From positions 1 to 43,614 of the forward strand of contig CAUHCN010000019.1 of assembly GCA_959604825.1 (NCBI GenBank): a DNA stretch of 43,614 bases. The letters run 5' to 3'. The position numbers were made by a program, and so were the translations under genes. Positions 15,576-24,029 of this stretch are shown piece after piece; position 1 is the stretch's first letter, and every line of letters begins with the position of its first letter. The stretch comes from an uncultured Collinsella sp. (GTDB lineage: Bacteria > Actinomycetota > Coriobacteriia > Coriobacteriales > Coriobacteriaceae). A model generated the notes under the pieces. The model was not told the origin of the DNA. It did not search any database and was given only the letters and a program-made list of their open reading frames with translations.

Positions 15576-16473
15576 TGTAAAGAAACGTGGCGGATTGGGA
15601 CGTGGACTCAATGCTTTGGTCTCAGAGGCCGAGTATGAGACCGGTGGTTCTGCTGTATCTGCTTCAAATGCCGCATCTGTAACAAAACTACCTATTGAGG
15701 ATATCGTTCCCAACCCTAATCAACCGCGAATTCATTTTAATGAAACTGAACTTCGCGAGTTAAGCGAGTCAATCCAAGAGCATGGCGTTTTGCAGCCGCT
15801 CTTGGTTCGCAAGCATGGAAACGGCTATGAGATTATCGCTGGTGAGCGTCGTTACCAGGCGTCAAAGCTTGCTGGTCTTGAGGAGCTGCCTGTCATCATT
15901 AAAGATGTTAATGATGAAGAGATGCTGGCTCTTGCTCTTATCGAAAACCTTCAGCGTTCTGATTTGAATCCCGTCGAAGAGGCTAAGGGCTATCGCCAGC
16001 TCATCGATGCTAGCGGTATGACCCAGGAGGCATTGTCGAAGGCCGTAAGCAAGTCACGCTCTGCAATTACAAACTCGCTGCGCCTTCTCGATCTCCCCGA
16101 AGTAGTTCAGCAGATGATTTTTGAGGGTAAACTTACTGCTGGTCACGCACGTGCGATTCTTGCAGTTCCCTATGAGGATGCTCGAATTCGACTTGCAGAG
16201 AAGGTTGTTGCGGAGGGCCTTTCCGTAAGAGCGACAGAAAATCTTGCTCCATTGTTTTCTGCCGGAGAGACACCTAAGACGCCGCGGCCCGCAACGCCGC
16301 AGTCTTTTAAAAAGGCTGCGCGTGTACTTCGTCAGGTATTTAATACCAACGTGCGTGTGAAGAGCTCGCGTGGAAAGAATAAGATTGAGATTGAGTTTAA
16401 AGACGAGGAAGAGCTCTCTCGTATTCTTGGTGAAATGATTCAGTTTGATCAAGGAGGCCAAGATGAGGAATAA
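15568..16473 (+). CDS. parB: Chromosome partitioning protein ParB
   Basis: A CTPase/DNA-binding protein that loads at parS and spreads. The ParA-interacting N-terminus GRGLNALVSEA, the nuclease-like N-domain (PNPNQPRIHF, GERRYQASKLAG, ALIENLQRSDLNPVEEA) and the HTH (MTQEALSKAVSKSRSAITNSLRLL) are present, with a C-terminal dimerisation domain. GTG start at 15568 overlaps the end of parA by 8 bases. Five sites in this window (three perfect) are available to it. Confidence 0.97.
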   Translation: MPSVKKRGGLGRGLNALVSEAEYETGGSAVSASNAASVTKLPIEDIVPNPNQPRIHFNETELRELSESIQEHGVLQPLLVRKHGNGYEIIAGERRYQASKLAGLEELPVIIKDVNDEEMLALALIENLQRSDLNPVEEAKGYRQLIDASGMTQEALSKAVSKSRSAITNSLRLLDLPEVVQQMIFEGKLTAGHARAILAVPYEDARIRLAEKVVAEGLSVRATENLAPLFSAGETPKTPRPATPQSFKKAARVLRQVFNTNVRVKSSRGKNKIEIEFKDEEELSRILGEMIQFDQGGQDEE

Positions 16474-16717
16474 GATTATTACTGCGATTGCATTGGTGAC
16501 GACTGTCGCGGCTGGTGCCTTTGCTGGCTATAAGATCGCGACAGACGATGAACTTCGAGGTCGTTTGCTTCGTGGAGCGCAAGATATCGTTGATACATCC
16601 AAGAAGAAAATGGATGTTATGACAGAAGATGTTGCCATGCGCACTGCTCAGGTAACGAAAAATCCTAAGATTAATCAAGGTTGGGTTAGCAACCAATGGG
16701 AAAATGTAGGCTATTAG
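16463..16717 (+). CDS. Small single-pass membrane protein, YtxH-like
   Basis: An 84-aa protein with a short basic N-terminus, one hydrophobic helix at about 6-25 (IITAIALVTTVAAGAFAGYKIA) and an amphipathic, charged tail. This resembles YtxH-type proteins, but the match is by general shape only. The ATG at 16463 has AAGGAGG upstream and overlaps the end of parB by 11 bases, so it is translated with parAB. A role in anchoring the segregation complex at the membrane is speculation from context. Confidence 0.75.
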   Translation: MRNKIITAIALVTTVAAGAFAGYKIATDDELRGRLLRGAQDIVDTSKKKMDVMTEDVAMRTAQVTKNPKINQGWVSNQWENVGY

Positions 16718-16725
16718 GTACCTAA
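16714..16725. repeat. 12-bp palindrome TTAGGTACCTAA, copy 2
   Basis: Identical to 13210-13221 and overlapping the stop codon of the small membrane protein gene. Confidence 0.6.
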
Positions 16726-16745
16726 CAATTACTTTGCATATTTTG

Positions 16746-16787
16746 AGGGGCCCTTGTCTGATTCATGAGACATGGGCCCCTTATTTT
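16746..16787 (+). terminator. Terminator of the parAB cluster
   Basis: AGGGGCCC (16746-16753) pairs with GGGCCCCT (16774-16781), with an inner GTCT/AGAC pair and a TATTTTG tail. Confidence 0.7.
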
Positions 16788-16842
16788 GTCCGTAAAAAAT
16801 GGGAAAGGTAGCAGCTGGTCCAAAATTGAGGTCAATAAATGA

Positions 16843-16879
16843 AACGGCCCCGGTTGCATATCCTGCAACCGGGGCCGTT
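16843..16879 (-). terminator. Terminator of rlmN
   Basis: A perfect 16-bp stem (AACGGCCCCGGTTGCA / TGCAACCGGGGCCGTT, loop TATCC). In the minus direction it is followed by an AT-rich stretch rather than a pure T-run. Confidence 0.65.
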
Positions 16880-16882
16880 CGA

Positions 16883-16898
16883 TGTTTCACATGAAACG
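16883..16898. promoter_or_regulatory. Near-consensus parS beside rlmN
   Basis: TGTTTCACATGAAACG matches the parS consensus at 14 of 16 positions. It lies between the parB cluster and the end of rlmN, about 2.2 kb from the perfect cluster. Confidence 0.6.
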
Positions 16899-16916
16899 TT
16901 TTGGAGTGCGACTCCC

Positions 16917-17969
16917 CTATGCGTTCTTCTGAACTTTGAAGCGCTGTTTCAGCTGTCCGCAAGCGGCGTCAATATCGTTACCACGGGAGTTACGAATCGT
17001 GGTCTCGATGCCACGGGACTCAAGACGACGCTGAAGATCCTCAACCTTATGAATCGGCGACGGCTTGAGCGGGCTGCCCTCGATGTCGTTAAGTTGAATC
17101 AGGTTAACGTGGCACAGCGTTCCCTCGCAGAAGTCGCAGAGTGCCTGCATCTCGGGATTCGTATCGTTGACGCCTTCGATCATGGCATACTCATAGGTCG
17201 GGCGGCGGCCAGTCTTCTCGGTGTAGAGCTGAAGCGCTTCGTGAAGGCGAAGCAGCGTGTACTTCTTGACACCGGGCATGAGCTTATTGCGCGTCGACTG
17301 GATGGCGGAATGCAGGGAAACGGCAAGCGTGAACTGCTCGGGGATATCGGCAAATTTGCGAATACCGGGAATAACGCCGCTGGTAGAGACGGTGAGGTGA
17401 CGAGCGCCGATACCGATGCCATCGGGGTCGTTGAGGATGCGCAGTGCCTTGAGAACCTCGTCGTAGTTGCCAAACGGCTCGCCCTGGCCCATGAAGACAA
17501 CGCTTGTGGCACGCTCGCCAAAGTCGTTGGATACATGAAGCACCTGGTCGACGATCTCTTGAGCGGTCAGAGAGCGCTTGAGGCCGTTGAGACCGGTAGC
17601 GCAAAAGGCGCAGCCCATGCCGCAGCCTGCCTGGGTGGAAACGCAGACGGAAAGCTTGTTGCGACGGGGCATGCCGACAGTCTCGACGGAAATGCCATCG
17701 TGGTACTCGAGCAGATACTTGCGCGAGCCATCTTTGGAAACCTGCTTGGTGAGTTCAGTCGGCGTATCAAAGGCAAAAGCCTCTTTAAGCTGCTCACGGA
17801 AAGCCTTGGGAAGATTGGTCATATCGTCAAACGAACAAACGTTCTTCTCAAAGACCCATTCGATGAGCTGCTTCGCGCGGAAGGCGGGCTGGCCAAGTTC
17901 GGCCACGAGCTCGCGAATATCGTTTTGGCTCAAGTCGCGAATGTCCTGAGATTTAGTCCTGGGATTCAT
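16917..17969 (-). CDS. rlmN: Dual-specificity 23S rRNA A2503 / tRNA A37 methyltransferase RlmN
   Basis: A radical-SAM methyltransferase making 2-methyladenosine. The 4Fe-4S cluster motif is CGMGCAFC, the SAM-binding motif MGQGEPFGNYDEV deviates slightly from the more usual MGMGEPL, and the C-terminal AACGQL supplies a catalytic Cys. At 350 aa the length is normal. ATG at 17969. It is divergent from ddl and ends at the 16843-16879 hairpin. Confidence 0.95.
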   Translation of the reverse strand: MNPRTKSQDIRDLSQNDIRELVAELGQPAFRAKQLIEWVFEKNVCSFDDMTNLPKAFREQLKEAFAFDTPTELTKQVSKDGSRKYLLEYHDGISVETVGMPRRNKLSVCVSTQAGCGMGCAFCATGLNGLKRSLTAQEIVDQVLHVSNDFGERATSVVFMGQGEPFGNYDEVLKALRILNDPDGIGIGARHLTVSTSGVIPGIRKFADIPEQFTLAVSLHSAIQSTRNKLMPGVKKYTLLRLHEALQLYTEKTGRRPTYEYAMIEGVNDTNPEMQALCDFCEGTLCHVNLIQLNDIEGSPLKPSPIHKVEDLQRRLESRGIETTIRNSRGNDIDAACGQLKQRFKVQKNA

Positions 17970-17984
17970 GGAAGCCTTTCGATT

Positions 17985-18014
17985 TTGGGGAAACGTAGAG
18001 GGTATCGCTACAAT
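17985..18014 (+). promoter_or_regulatory. Possible ddl promoter
   Basis: TTGGGG (17985-17990), 18-base spacer, TACAAT (18009-18014), about 40 bases upstream of ddl. The -10 is good, the -35 weak. Confidence 0.4.
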
Positions 18015-18054
18015 ATGGTATCAGCTGCAGAAATTATAGAGGAGGAGTCTGCCC

Positions 18055-19020
18055 ATGCCGGGTAAAAGCCTAGAGAACATGCACGTAGCGGTCTTGGCGG
18101 GCGGTCATTCCGCCGAGCGCGAGATCTCGCTCGATTCGGGAAAGAACGTTGTGGTGGCACTGAAGGAAGCCGGCTACACCTCGGTGGAGCTGCTTGACAC
18201 GGCCGCTGATGACTTTATGGTAACCATGGCGACCGGCGGATTCGATGTGGCATTTATCGCCATGCACGGCGCCGGCGGTGAGGATGGCGCCATGCAGGGT
18301 GCCATGGAGACCCTGGGTATCCCCTACACGGCCTCGGGCGTACTTGCCAGCGCCTGCGGTGCCGACAAGGAGGTCTCTAAGCTCCTATACGCCAAGGCGG
18401 GCATTCCCATTGCCCCCGGCCTTGCGCTCGAGGTGGGCGATGAAGTCGATATCGATCATATCGTCGAGGTTTGTGGCGAGCGCTGCTTTGTGAAGCCGGC
18501 CGTCAACGGTTCCAGCTATGGCATTTCCCTGGTCCATGAGCCCTCCGAGCTGCCCGCGGCAATCGCCAAGGCGTTTGAGTACGGCGACAAAGTGCTGGTC
18601 GAGAAGTGCATCGAGGGTACCGAGATCACCGTCGGCGTATACGGCGAAGATGACGTGCGCGCCCTGCCGATTGTCGAGATTCGTAAGCCCGAGGACTGCG
18701 AGTTCTACGATCTGGACGTGAAGTATGTCGACCCTACGGATATCCATCGCATTCCGGCGCAGATTTCACCCGAGAATTACGCTCGCGCTCAGGAACTTGC
18801 CTGTGCCGCTCACAAGGCCCTCGGTTGCCTGGGTATCTCGCGCAGCGACTTTATTGTGAGCGAGGACGGCCCCGTTATCCTCGAGACCAATACCATTCCC
18901 GGCATGACCGATACGTCGCTGTATCCGGATGAGATCCGCCACACCGACGACATGACGTTCCCGCAGGTCTGTGACAGCCTGATCCGTATGGGCCTTCGTC
19001 GAGCGGGCATTGCATGCTAA
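18055..19020 (+). CDS. ddl: D-alanine--D-alanine ligase
   Basis: An ATP-grasp enzyme joining two D-alanines for peptidoglycan. N-terminal motif VAVLAGGHSAEREISLDSG, the ATP-grasp region (CFVKPAVNGSSYGI, VEKCIEGTEITVGV) and C-terminal ILETNTIPGMTDTSLYP with the metal-binding Glu/Asn are all present. 321 aa is normal. ATG at 18055 after GAGGAG. The stop overlaps the start of the downstream exonuclease-helicase gene. The binding loop gives no clear sign of D-lactate specificity, which I could not judge further. Confidence 0.95.
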   Translation: MPGKSLENMHVAVLAGGHSAEREISLDSGKNVVVALKEAGYTSVELLDTAADDFMVTMATGGFDVAFIAMHGAGGEDGAMQGAMETLGIPYTASGVLASACGADKEVSKLLYAKAGIPIAPGLALEVGDEVDIDHIVEVCGERCFVKPAVNGSSYGISLVHEPSELPAAIAKAFEYGDKVLVEKCIEGTEITVGVYGEDDVRALPIVEIRKPEDCEFYDLDVKYVDPTDIHRIPAQISPENYARAQELACAAHKALGCLGISRSDFIVSEDGPVILETNTIPGMTDTSLYPDEIRHTDDMTFPQVCDSLIRMGLRRAGIAC

Positions 19021-21908
19021 TCGAGGACGCGGTTTCGTCAGGAACGCCGCAGTTTGTCATCGACTCCTATGCCACGCTTGCCGACCGCGCCAAAACGCAG
19101 TCCTTCGGTCTTATCGAGGAAGATGTGATTGTCCTCGATACCGAGACCACGGGTCTTTCGGTGCAGGACAATGAGCTGATCGAGATCTCGGCGGCCCGTC
19201 TTTCGGGCCGCGAGATCGTCGACCGCTTCGATACCTTCGTGCATCCCAAGCAGCTGATTCCCGCCGAGATTACCGAGCTCACGAGCATTACAAATGCCGA
19301 TGTGGCAGATGCCCCGTCGGCCGTTGAGGCCGTCGCCGCTCTCGCCGATTTTGTCGGTGGTTGCCCGGTGATCGCACATAACGCCACGTTCGACCGCTCG
19401 TTTATCGAGTCTGTCAAAGGCGGCGTCAACGTGAGCGATATTTGGATCGATTCGTTGGCGCTGTCGCGCATCGCGCTTCCGCGCCTGGCCTCGCACAAGC
19501 TGTCTTTTATGGCCGATCTGTTTGGCTGCGACTCGGTATCACACCGTGCCAATGCCGACGTCGACGCCCTGTGTGGCGTATGGCGCGTGTTGCTCGTGGC
19601 GCTCACCGACTTGCCCCAGGGCCTCATGGCGCGCCTAGCCGACATGCATCCGGACGTGCCTTGGTCCTATCGTCCTATCTTCTCATTCTTGGCAGGGCAG
19701 AACCCTGGTTCTATCTTCTCTCTCAGCGCCGCTCGTGCTGACGTTCTCAAGGCCGATCGCGCCGACGATCGGGTGGACGCCGATGAACTGCCGGTTCTCA
19801 AGATGCCGAGTCGTGAGGAGATTGAGGCAGACTATGCGCCAGGTGGCCTAGTCAATCGCATGTATCCCACCTACGAGCCGCGTGATGAGCAGATCGCGAT
19901 GGCGCTCGAGGTCCGCGATGCGCTGGTCACGGGCACTCATCGAGTAATTGAGGCAGGCACAGGCGTCGGCAAATCGATGGCCTATCTGGTGCCTTTTGCC
20001 GAGGCAGCACGCCGTAACAACATCACGGTTGGTATTGCGACCAAATCGAACAATCTTGCCGACCAGCTCATGTACCATGAGCTGCCAAAACTTGCCGAGC
20101 AACTGGACGGTGGTCTGTCATTTTGCGCGCTCAAGGGGTATGACCACTATCCGTGCCTGCGCAAGCTTGAGCGCATGAGCCGCGGCCAGGTCGAGATTAC
20201 CACCAAGCGCGATCCGGCGGACACGCTCACGGCGGTCGCGGTCATTATGGCGTACGTCTGCCAATCAGCCGATGGCGACCTCGACTCGCTCGGCATTCGG
20301 TGGCGCAGCGTCAACCGTCCCGACTTTACGACGGCCTCGCGCGAGTGTGCTCGTCGCCTCTGCCCGTTTTTCCCTGATAAATGTTTGGTCCACGGTGCTC
20401 GCCGTCGTGCGGCGCATGCCGATGTGGTGGTCACCAACCATTCCCTGCTGTTCCGCAACGTCGCGGCCGAGGGCAGGATTTTGCCTCCGATTCGTCATTG
20501 GGTAATCGACGAGGCCCATTCCATCGAGCGCGAGGCGCGCCGTCAGTGGGCGCGCGTGGTGTCGGCGGACGAATCACGCGTCCTGTTCGAGCGCCTGGGT
20601 GGCTCGAGCACCGGCGCACTAAGCCAGGTTTCCCGTGATTTGGCAACCTCCGAGGGCTCTACGCTCTATCTGGGCCTTACTGCCAAGGCGACGTCGACGG
20701 TTGCCCGCGCGAGCATGGCAATCGCCGACGTGTTCGATGGCGTTCGCGAGCTCGGCCGCCGTGCGCGTGGGGGTTATGACAATGCCAATCTATGGATTGG
20801 CCCCGAGCTGCGCGAATCAGACGACTGGCATGATTTCTTACAGTCGGCCTACACTGGCATCGACGCATTGGAACAAGCTGACAAGAGCGTCGACGCGCTG
20901 GTGCAAGCCGTCGCCGCCGACAAGCCCGAGGTTGTTGTCGACCTGGGTGATATCTCGCGCCGCCTGCACGAGCTGGCCGAGAACCTCAAACTCATCATTG
21001 ATGGCACCGATGAGCACTACGTGTATTCGCTGCAGGTCAATCGCAGACTTCGTGCCGGCGGAGAGTCGATGACCGCAGAGCGCATCGACATTGGCGAGGC
21101 TTTGGCAACCGAGTGGCTACCCGAGGTTCACACGGCTATCTTTGCCTCGGCGACCATGACGGTGTCCAAAAGCTTTGAGCACTTTAACCATGCGGTCGGC
21201 CTTGATCGCATCGGTGCTTCAACGTCGTCATCGCTGCACTTGGATTCGAGCTACGACTTCGATTCGAACATGGCTGTAGTCGTTGCGGGCGATATCCCCG
21301 ATCCGCGCGATCGTGAGAGCTATCTTACGGCGCTCGAGCGCGTACTGGTCGACGCCCATCTTGCCATGGGCGGATCGGTGCTCACGTTGTTCACCAATCG
21401 GCGCGACATGGAGGACCTATACGCCCGCGTTGAGCCCAAGATGGCCCGTGCGGGTCTGGAGCTCAACTGCCAGCAGCGCAACTCATCTCCTCGTCGCCTG
21501 CGCGACCGGTTTATCAACGAACCGACCTCGTCGCTTTTTGCGCTCAAGGCCTTCTGGGAGGGGTTTGATGCCAGCGGCGAGACGCTGCGCTGCGTCATCA
21601 TTCCCAAGTTGCCGTTCTCAAGCCCCACGGACCCACTCTCGTGCGAGCGCAACCTGCGCGAAGACCGCGCATGGGCGCGCTATTCGCTGCCCGAGGCGGT
21701 GCTCGAGGTTAAGCAGGCCGCGGGGCGTTTGATTCGCTCGTCGACCGATAGCGGTGTGCTGATCTTGGCGGATCCTCGCCTGGTGACGAAGGGCTATGGC
21801 AAGAAGTTCTTAACGTCGCTGCCCACGAGCTCCTACCAGCGCATCGAATCGGCGCAGATCGGGCACTATCTACAGCTGTGGCGTGCACGCCACGAGCGGC
21901 GGCGCTAA
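19014..21908 (+). CDS. dinG: DnaQ-like exonuclease / DinG-family helicase fusion
   Basis: A 964-aa fusion, as in Gram-positive DinG. N-terminal DEDD 3'-5' exonuclease: LDTETTGL (Asp42, Glu44), IAHNATFDRSF and HRANADVDAL. C-terminal superfamily 2 helicase: Walker A EAGTGVGKS (313-321), DEAH box (499-502), and late motifs FWEGFDASGE and KQAAGRLIRS. Cysteines in YPCLRKLE and CARRLCPFFPDKC suggest an Fe-S cluster of the XPD/DinG type. The family acts on DNA during damage repair; in Firmicutes DinG the exonuclease can be active while the helicase is weak. Its ATG lies 7 bases inside ddl. The stop overlaps that of the convergent WYL gene. Confidence 0.93.
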   Translation: MLIEDAVSSGTPQFVIDSYATLADRAKTQSFGLIEEDVIVLDTETTGLSVQDNELIEISAARLSGREIVDRFDTFVHPKQLIPAEITELTSITNADVADAPSAVEAVAALADFVGGCPVIAHNATFDRSFIESVKGGVNVSDIWIDSLALSRIALPRLASHKLSFMADLFGCDSVSHRANADVDALCGVWRVLLVALTDLPQGLMARLADMHPDVPWSYRPIFSFLAGQNPGSIFSLSAARADVLKADRADDRVDADELPVLKMPSREEIEADYAPGGLVNRMYPTYEPRDEQIAMALEVRDALVTGTHRVIEAGTGVGKSMAYLVPFAEAARRNNITVGIATKSNNLADQLMYHELPKLAEQLDGGLSFCALKGYDHYPCLRKLERMSRGQVEITTKRDPADTLTAVAVIMAYVCQSADGDLDSLGIRWRSVNRPDFTTASRECARRLCPFFPDKCLVHGARRRAAHADVVVTNHSLLFRNVAAEGRILPPIRHWVIDEAHSIEREARRQWARVVSADESRVLFERLGGSSTGALSQVSRDLATSEGSTLYLGLTAKATSTVARASMAIADVFDGVRELGRRARGGYDNANLWIGPELRESDDWHDFLQSAYTGIDALEQADKSVDALVQAVAADKPEVVVDLGDISRRLHELAENLKLIIDGTDEHYVYSLQVNRRLRAGGESMTAERIDIGEALATEWLPEVHTAIFASATMTVSKSFEHFNHAVGLDRIGASTSSSLHLDSSYDFDSNMAVVVAGDIPDPRDRESYLTALERVLVDAHLAMGGSVLTLFTNRRDMEDLYARVEPKMARAGLELNCQQRNSSPRRLRDRFINEPTSSLFALKAFWEGFDASGETLRCVIIPKLPFSSPTDPLSCERNLREDRAWARYSLPEAVLEVKQAAGRLIRSSTDSGVLILADPRLVTKGYGKKFLTSLPTSSYQRIESAQIGHYLQLWRARHERRR

Positions 21909-22822
21909 AGCGGACAGACGAGGGTTTTTGCCATATCGCACAGACGCTTTGACAGAGCGGGGTCATCCAAGATGCGGATGGCTCCGCCCGCTGCGATTAT
22001 CTGGCTCAGCAGCCAACGCTCGGAGCCGTAATGTACGGTTGCCGTTGCCATGTCTGTCCCGCTGCGCTCGATTAGGGTGATGCCGGCCCAGTTCAGATGC
22101 TCCGCCATATCGAATGGCATCAAGAGCTTTGCGCTACGCTGCGTCCGGGCAAGGGAATCGTGGAGGGATGCAACGTCCGGTACGTGAGACACGACGGAGT
22201 CTTCCGTCAAGGCGAGTCCCTCGATTTTATCCATGCGATAGGTGCGCTGCTCATCGACCGCGATGTCCCAGGCAATCAGGTATGTTTGGTCGCCGTTTGC
22301 CGTAATGCGCAAGGGGTCGACCAGACGCTCGCGTGGCCGTGCATCGTCCATCGAGCGATACGAGATGCGGCAGCGAACGCCGTCCTGAATGGCGCAGCTC
22401 AGCTGCTGCCAGTGCGACCCGTGGCTGACGGTGTCAGAGACGCGCTGGTTATAGCCGAGCTCTTCGGGTAGAAGAGCGTGTCGAATTCGAGCCGCCGCCT
22501 GGGGCTCGATCCCCAACGATTCAAGTTCGTGGTTGAGCACAGCGCCCTCGGCGGCACTCAGACGCAGCGGTAGCACACGCCCAGCGTCACCGGTGAGGAC
22601 CACGCGCTCGCCGTGGCATTCGCAGATGATACGCGCACCCGATTCTCGGTCCGCGAGCGTCGAGACGATCTCGAGAATCTCGTCGAGCGACGCCCCCGTG
22701 ATGTCAAAGCGACTGCAAATCTCGGTTCGTGTCATGCCGCTCTCGCCGGCGGCGTAGAGGGCCTCCATGATGTCGATGGCGCGCGAGAGCCTCTGCTCGC
22801 TGGTGAGTTTACGCACGGGCAT
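21905..22822 (-). CDS. WYL-domain transcriptional regulator (PafC-like position)
   Basis: A 306-aa protein with an N-terminal HTH (SRAIDIMEALYAAGESGMTRTEICSRF), then a WYL domain around YRSMDDARPRERLVDPLRITANGDQTYLIAWD and a C-terminal WCX-like end. WYL proteins sense a ligand, often a nucleic acid, and regulate transcription. The ATG at 22822 overlaps the upstream WYL gene by 14 bases. The two adjacent WYL genes resemble the pafB-pafC pair of actinobacteria, which controls DNA-damage genes; that analogy is inference. The stop overlaps that of dinG, with no room for a separate terminator. Confidence 0.85.
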   Translation of the reverse strand: MPVRKLTSEQRLSRAIDIMEALYAAGESGMTRTEICSRFDITGASLDEILEIVSTLADRESGARIICECHGERVVLTGDAGRVLPLRLSAAEGAVLNHELESLGIEPQAAARIRHALLPEELGYNQRVSDTVSHGSHWQQLSCAIQDGVRCRISYRSMDDARPRERLVDPLRITANGDQTYLIAWDIAVDEQRTYRMDKIEGLALTEDSVVSHVPDVASLHDSLARTQRSAKLLMPFDMAEHLNWAGITLIERSGTDMATATVHYGSERWLLSQIIAAGGAIRILDDPALSKRLCDMAKTLVCPL

Positions 22823-23831
22823 GCTCGTGCACCGTCCTTTCAATGAGGTGGTTCCACGCCTGCTTGAGCGATTTGGGGGCCATGGGCCTCATGCCGTCCA
22901 TGGCGTGGGCCATGCAAAATGAGGCGGCGGCTTCAAGATCGCGCACGTCAACGGTCCAAGTCCATCCCGAATCGGTGTGTGCGAGCTCACCTCGCCCGCG
23001 CGTGAGGCCGTTGATCATATCGATCTGCGTCTGCGGGGCGAACGAGAACGTAGCCGCAACGGGCGGGCGGTCGGCAAAATCGAATTCAAAGAACAGGTAG
23101 TCGCTGAGGTTGAAGTCCGCAGGGATAGCGTAGGCCTTTGAGGGGCGCCAAGCGCGAACGATACGGTCGCAGCGGAATGTCCTGATGTCGTCGGTGGCAT
23201 TGTCGAGGCCGCAGAAGTACGCAACGCCCTCGCGCTCGAACATGCCGTAGACGCAGACGGTACGCTCTTTCTGCTCACCGCGTCCGTTCTGATATAAAAA
23301 TCGCAGCGCGCATCGCTCGGCAAAGGCGCTCCATACCGCATCGACGGTGGGAGAGCGGCGGATCGGTGCTTCGTCCGCCGTCGTCCTGCCGGTGAGGTAG
23401 GCAATCTTGGAACGAATATCGGCAAGCGGCGCGGCAAAAGTGGATGAGCCGGCCGCTATTGTCTGGTCGATAGCGTTGAGCAGGATATCGGCGTCGTCTG
23501 CGGTGATGAGGCCGCCTGCCGCAAACGTGTGCTCGCGGTCGATTGTCCATGAGCTTTCCTCGGTCTCCTGCGCGCCGGCGGGGCGAACCTCCTTGATTAA
23601 GATGCCACGCTCGAGCAGTTTGTCACGATCGCGCCGAAACTTGCGCTTATCCGAGTCGATGTTGCCCGAGCCATATCCCAGGTCAGAATCCAAGACGATC
23701 TGCTCGGTCGTCAGCGGTTCGGGGGAACTGTTGAGCACAAAGAAAAGATTGAGGATGCGCTGGGCCGTTTTATCGAAACTGGGCTCCGAATTCCCCTTTT
23801 TAATTGTCGCGGTCGCGTTGCTTGCCGTCAT
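22809..23831 (-). CDS. WYL-domain transcriptional regulator (PafB-like position)
   Basis: A 340-aa protein, first of the WYL pair. Its N-terminal HTH spans about residues 20-80 (QRILNLFFVLNSSPEPLTTEQIV, then DKRKFRRDRDKLLERG). A middle domain (about 105-150) and a WYL domain (about 165-235, ALRFLYQNGRGEQKERTVCVYGMFEREGVAYFCG) follow, and a WCX-like C-terminus ends it. ATG at 23831 after GAGGACT. It overlaps its downstream partner, so the two proteins are probably made together and may act as a heteromer, as PafB and PafC do. Confidence 0.85.
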   Translation of the reverse strand: MTASNATATIKKGNSEPSFDKTAQRILNLFFVLNSSPEPLTTEQIVLDSDLGYGSGNIDSDKRKFRRDRDKLLERGILIKEVRPAGAQETEESSWTIDREHTFAAGGLITADDADILLNAIDQTIAAGSSTFAAPLADIRSKIAYLTGRTTADEAPIRRSPTVDAVWSAFAERCALRFLYQNGRGEQKERTVCVYGMFEREGVAYFCGLDNATDDIRTFRCDRIVRAWRPSKAYAIPADFNLSDYLFFEFDFADRPPVAATFSFAPQTQIDMINGLTRGRGELAHTDSGWTWTVDVRDLEAAASFCMAHAMDGMRPMAPKSLKQAWNHLIERTVHEHARA

Positions 23832-24029
23832 AGAGTCCTCGCATGAGAAGGTGGTTTGCTGCCATGATTTTAGTCCGATATGGAGATTAGGCTATATCCT
23901 TGTCCGCTCGGGGCGTTAAGATGGCCCGAATTCGGTCGTTTGCGCTCGCTCGGGGTATACTTTCGACTATATACGGTTCTAATGTGCATGCATTGGGCCT
24001 ATTTGTCGGATTATGGATGTGGAGCGCAC

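Noticed and set aside
16839..18065. 408-codon plus-strand frame over rlmN
   Set aside because: Antisense shadow of rlmN; it starts inside the rlmN terminator hairpin.
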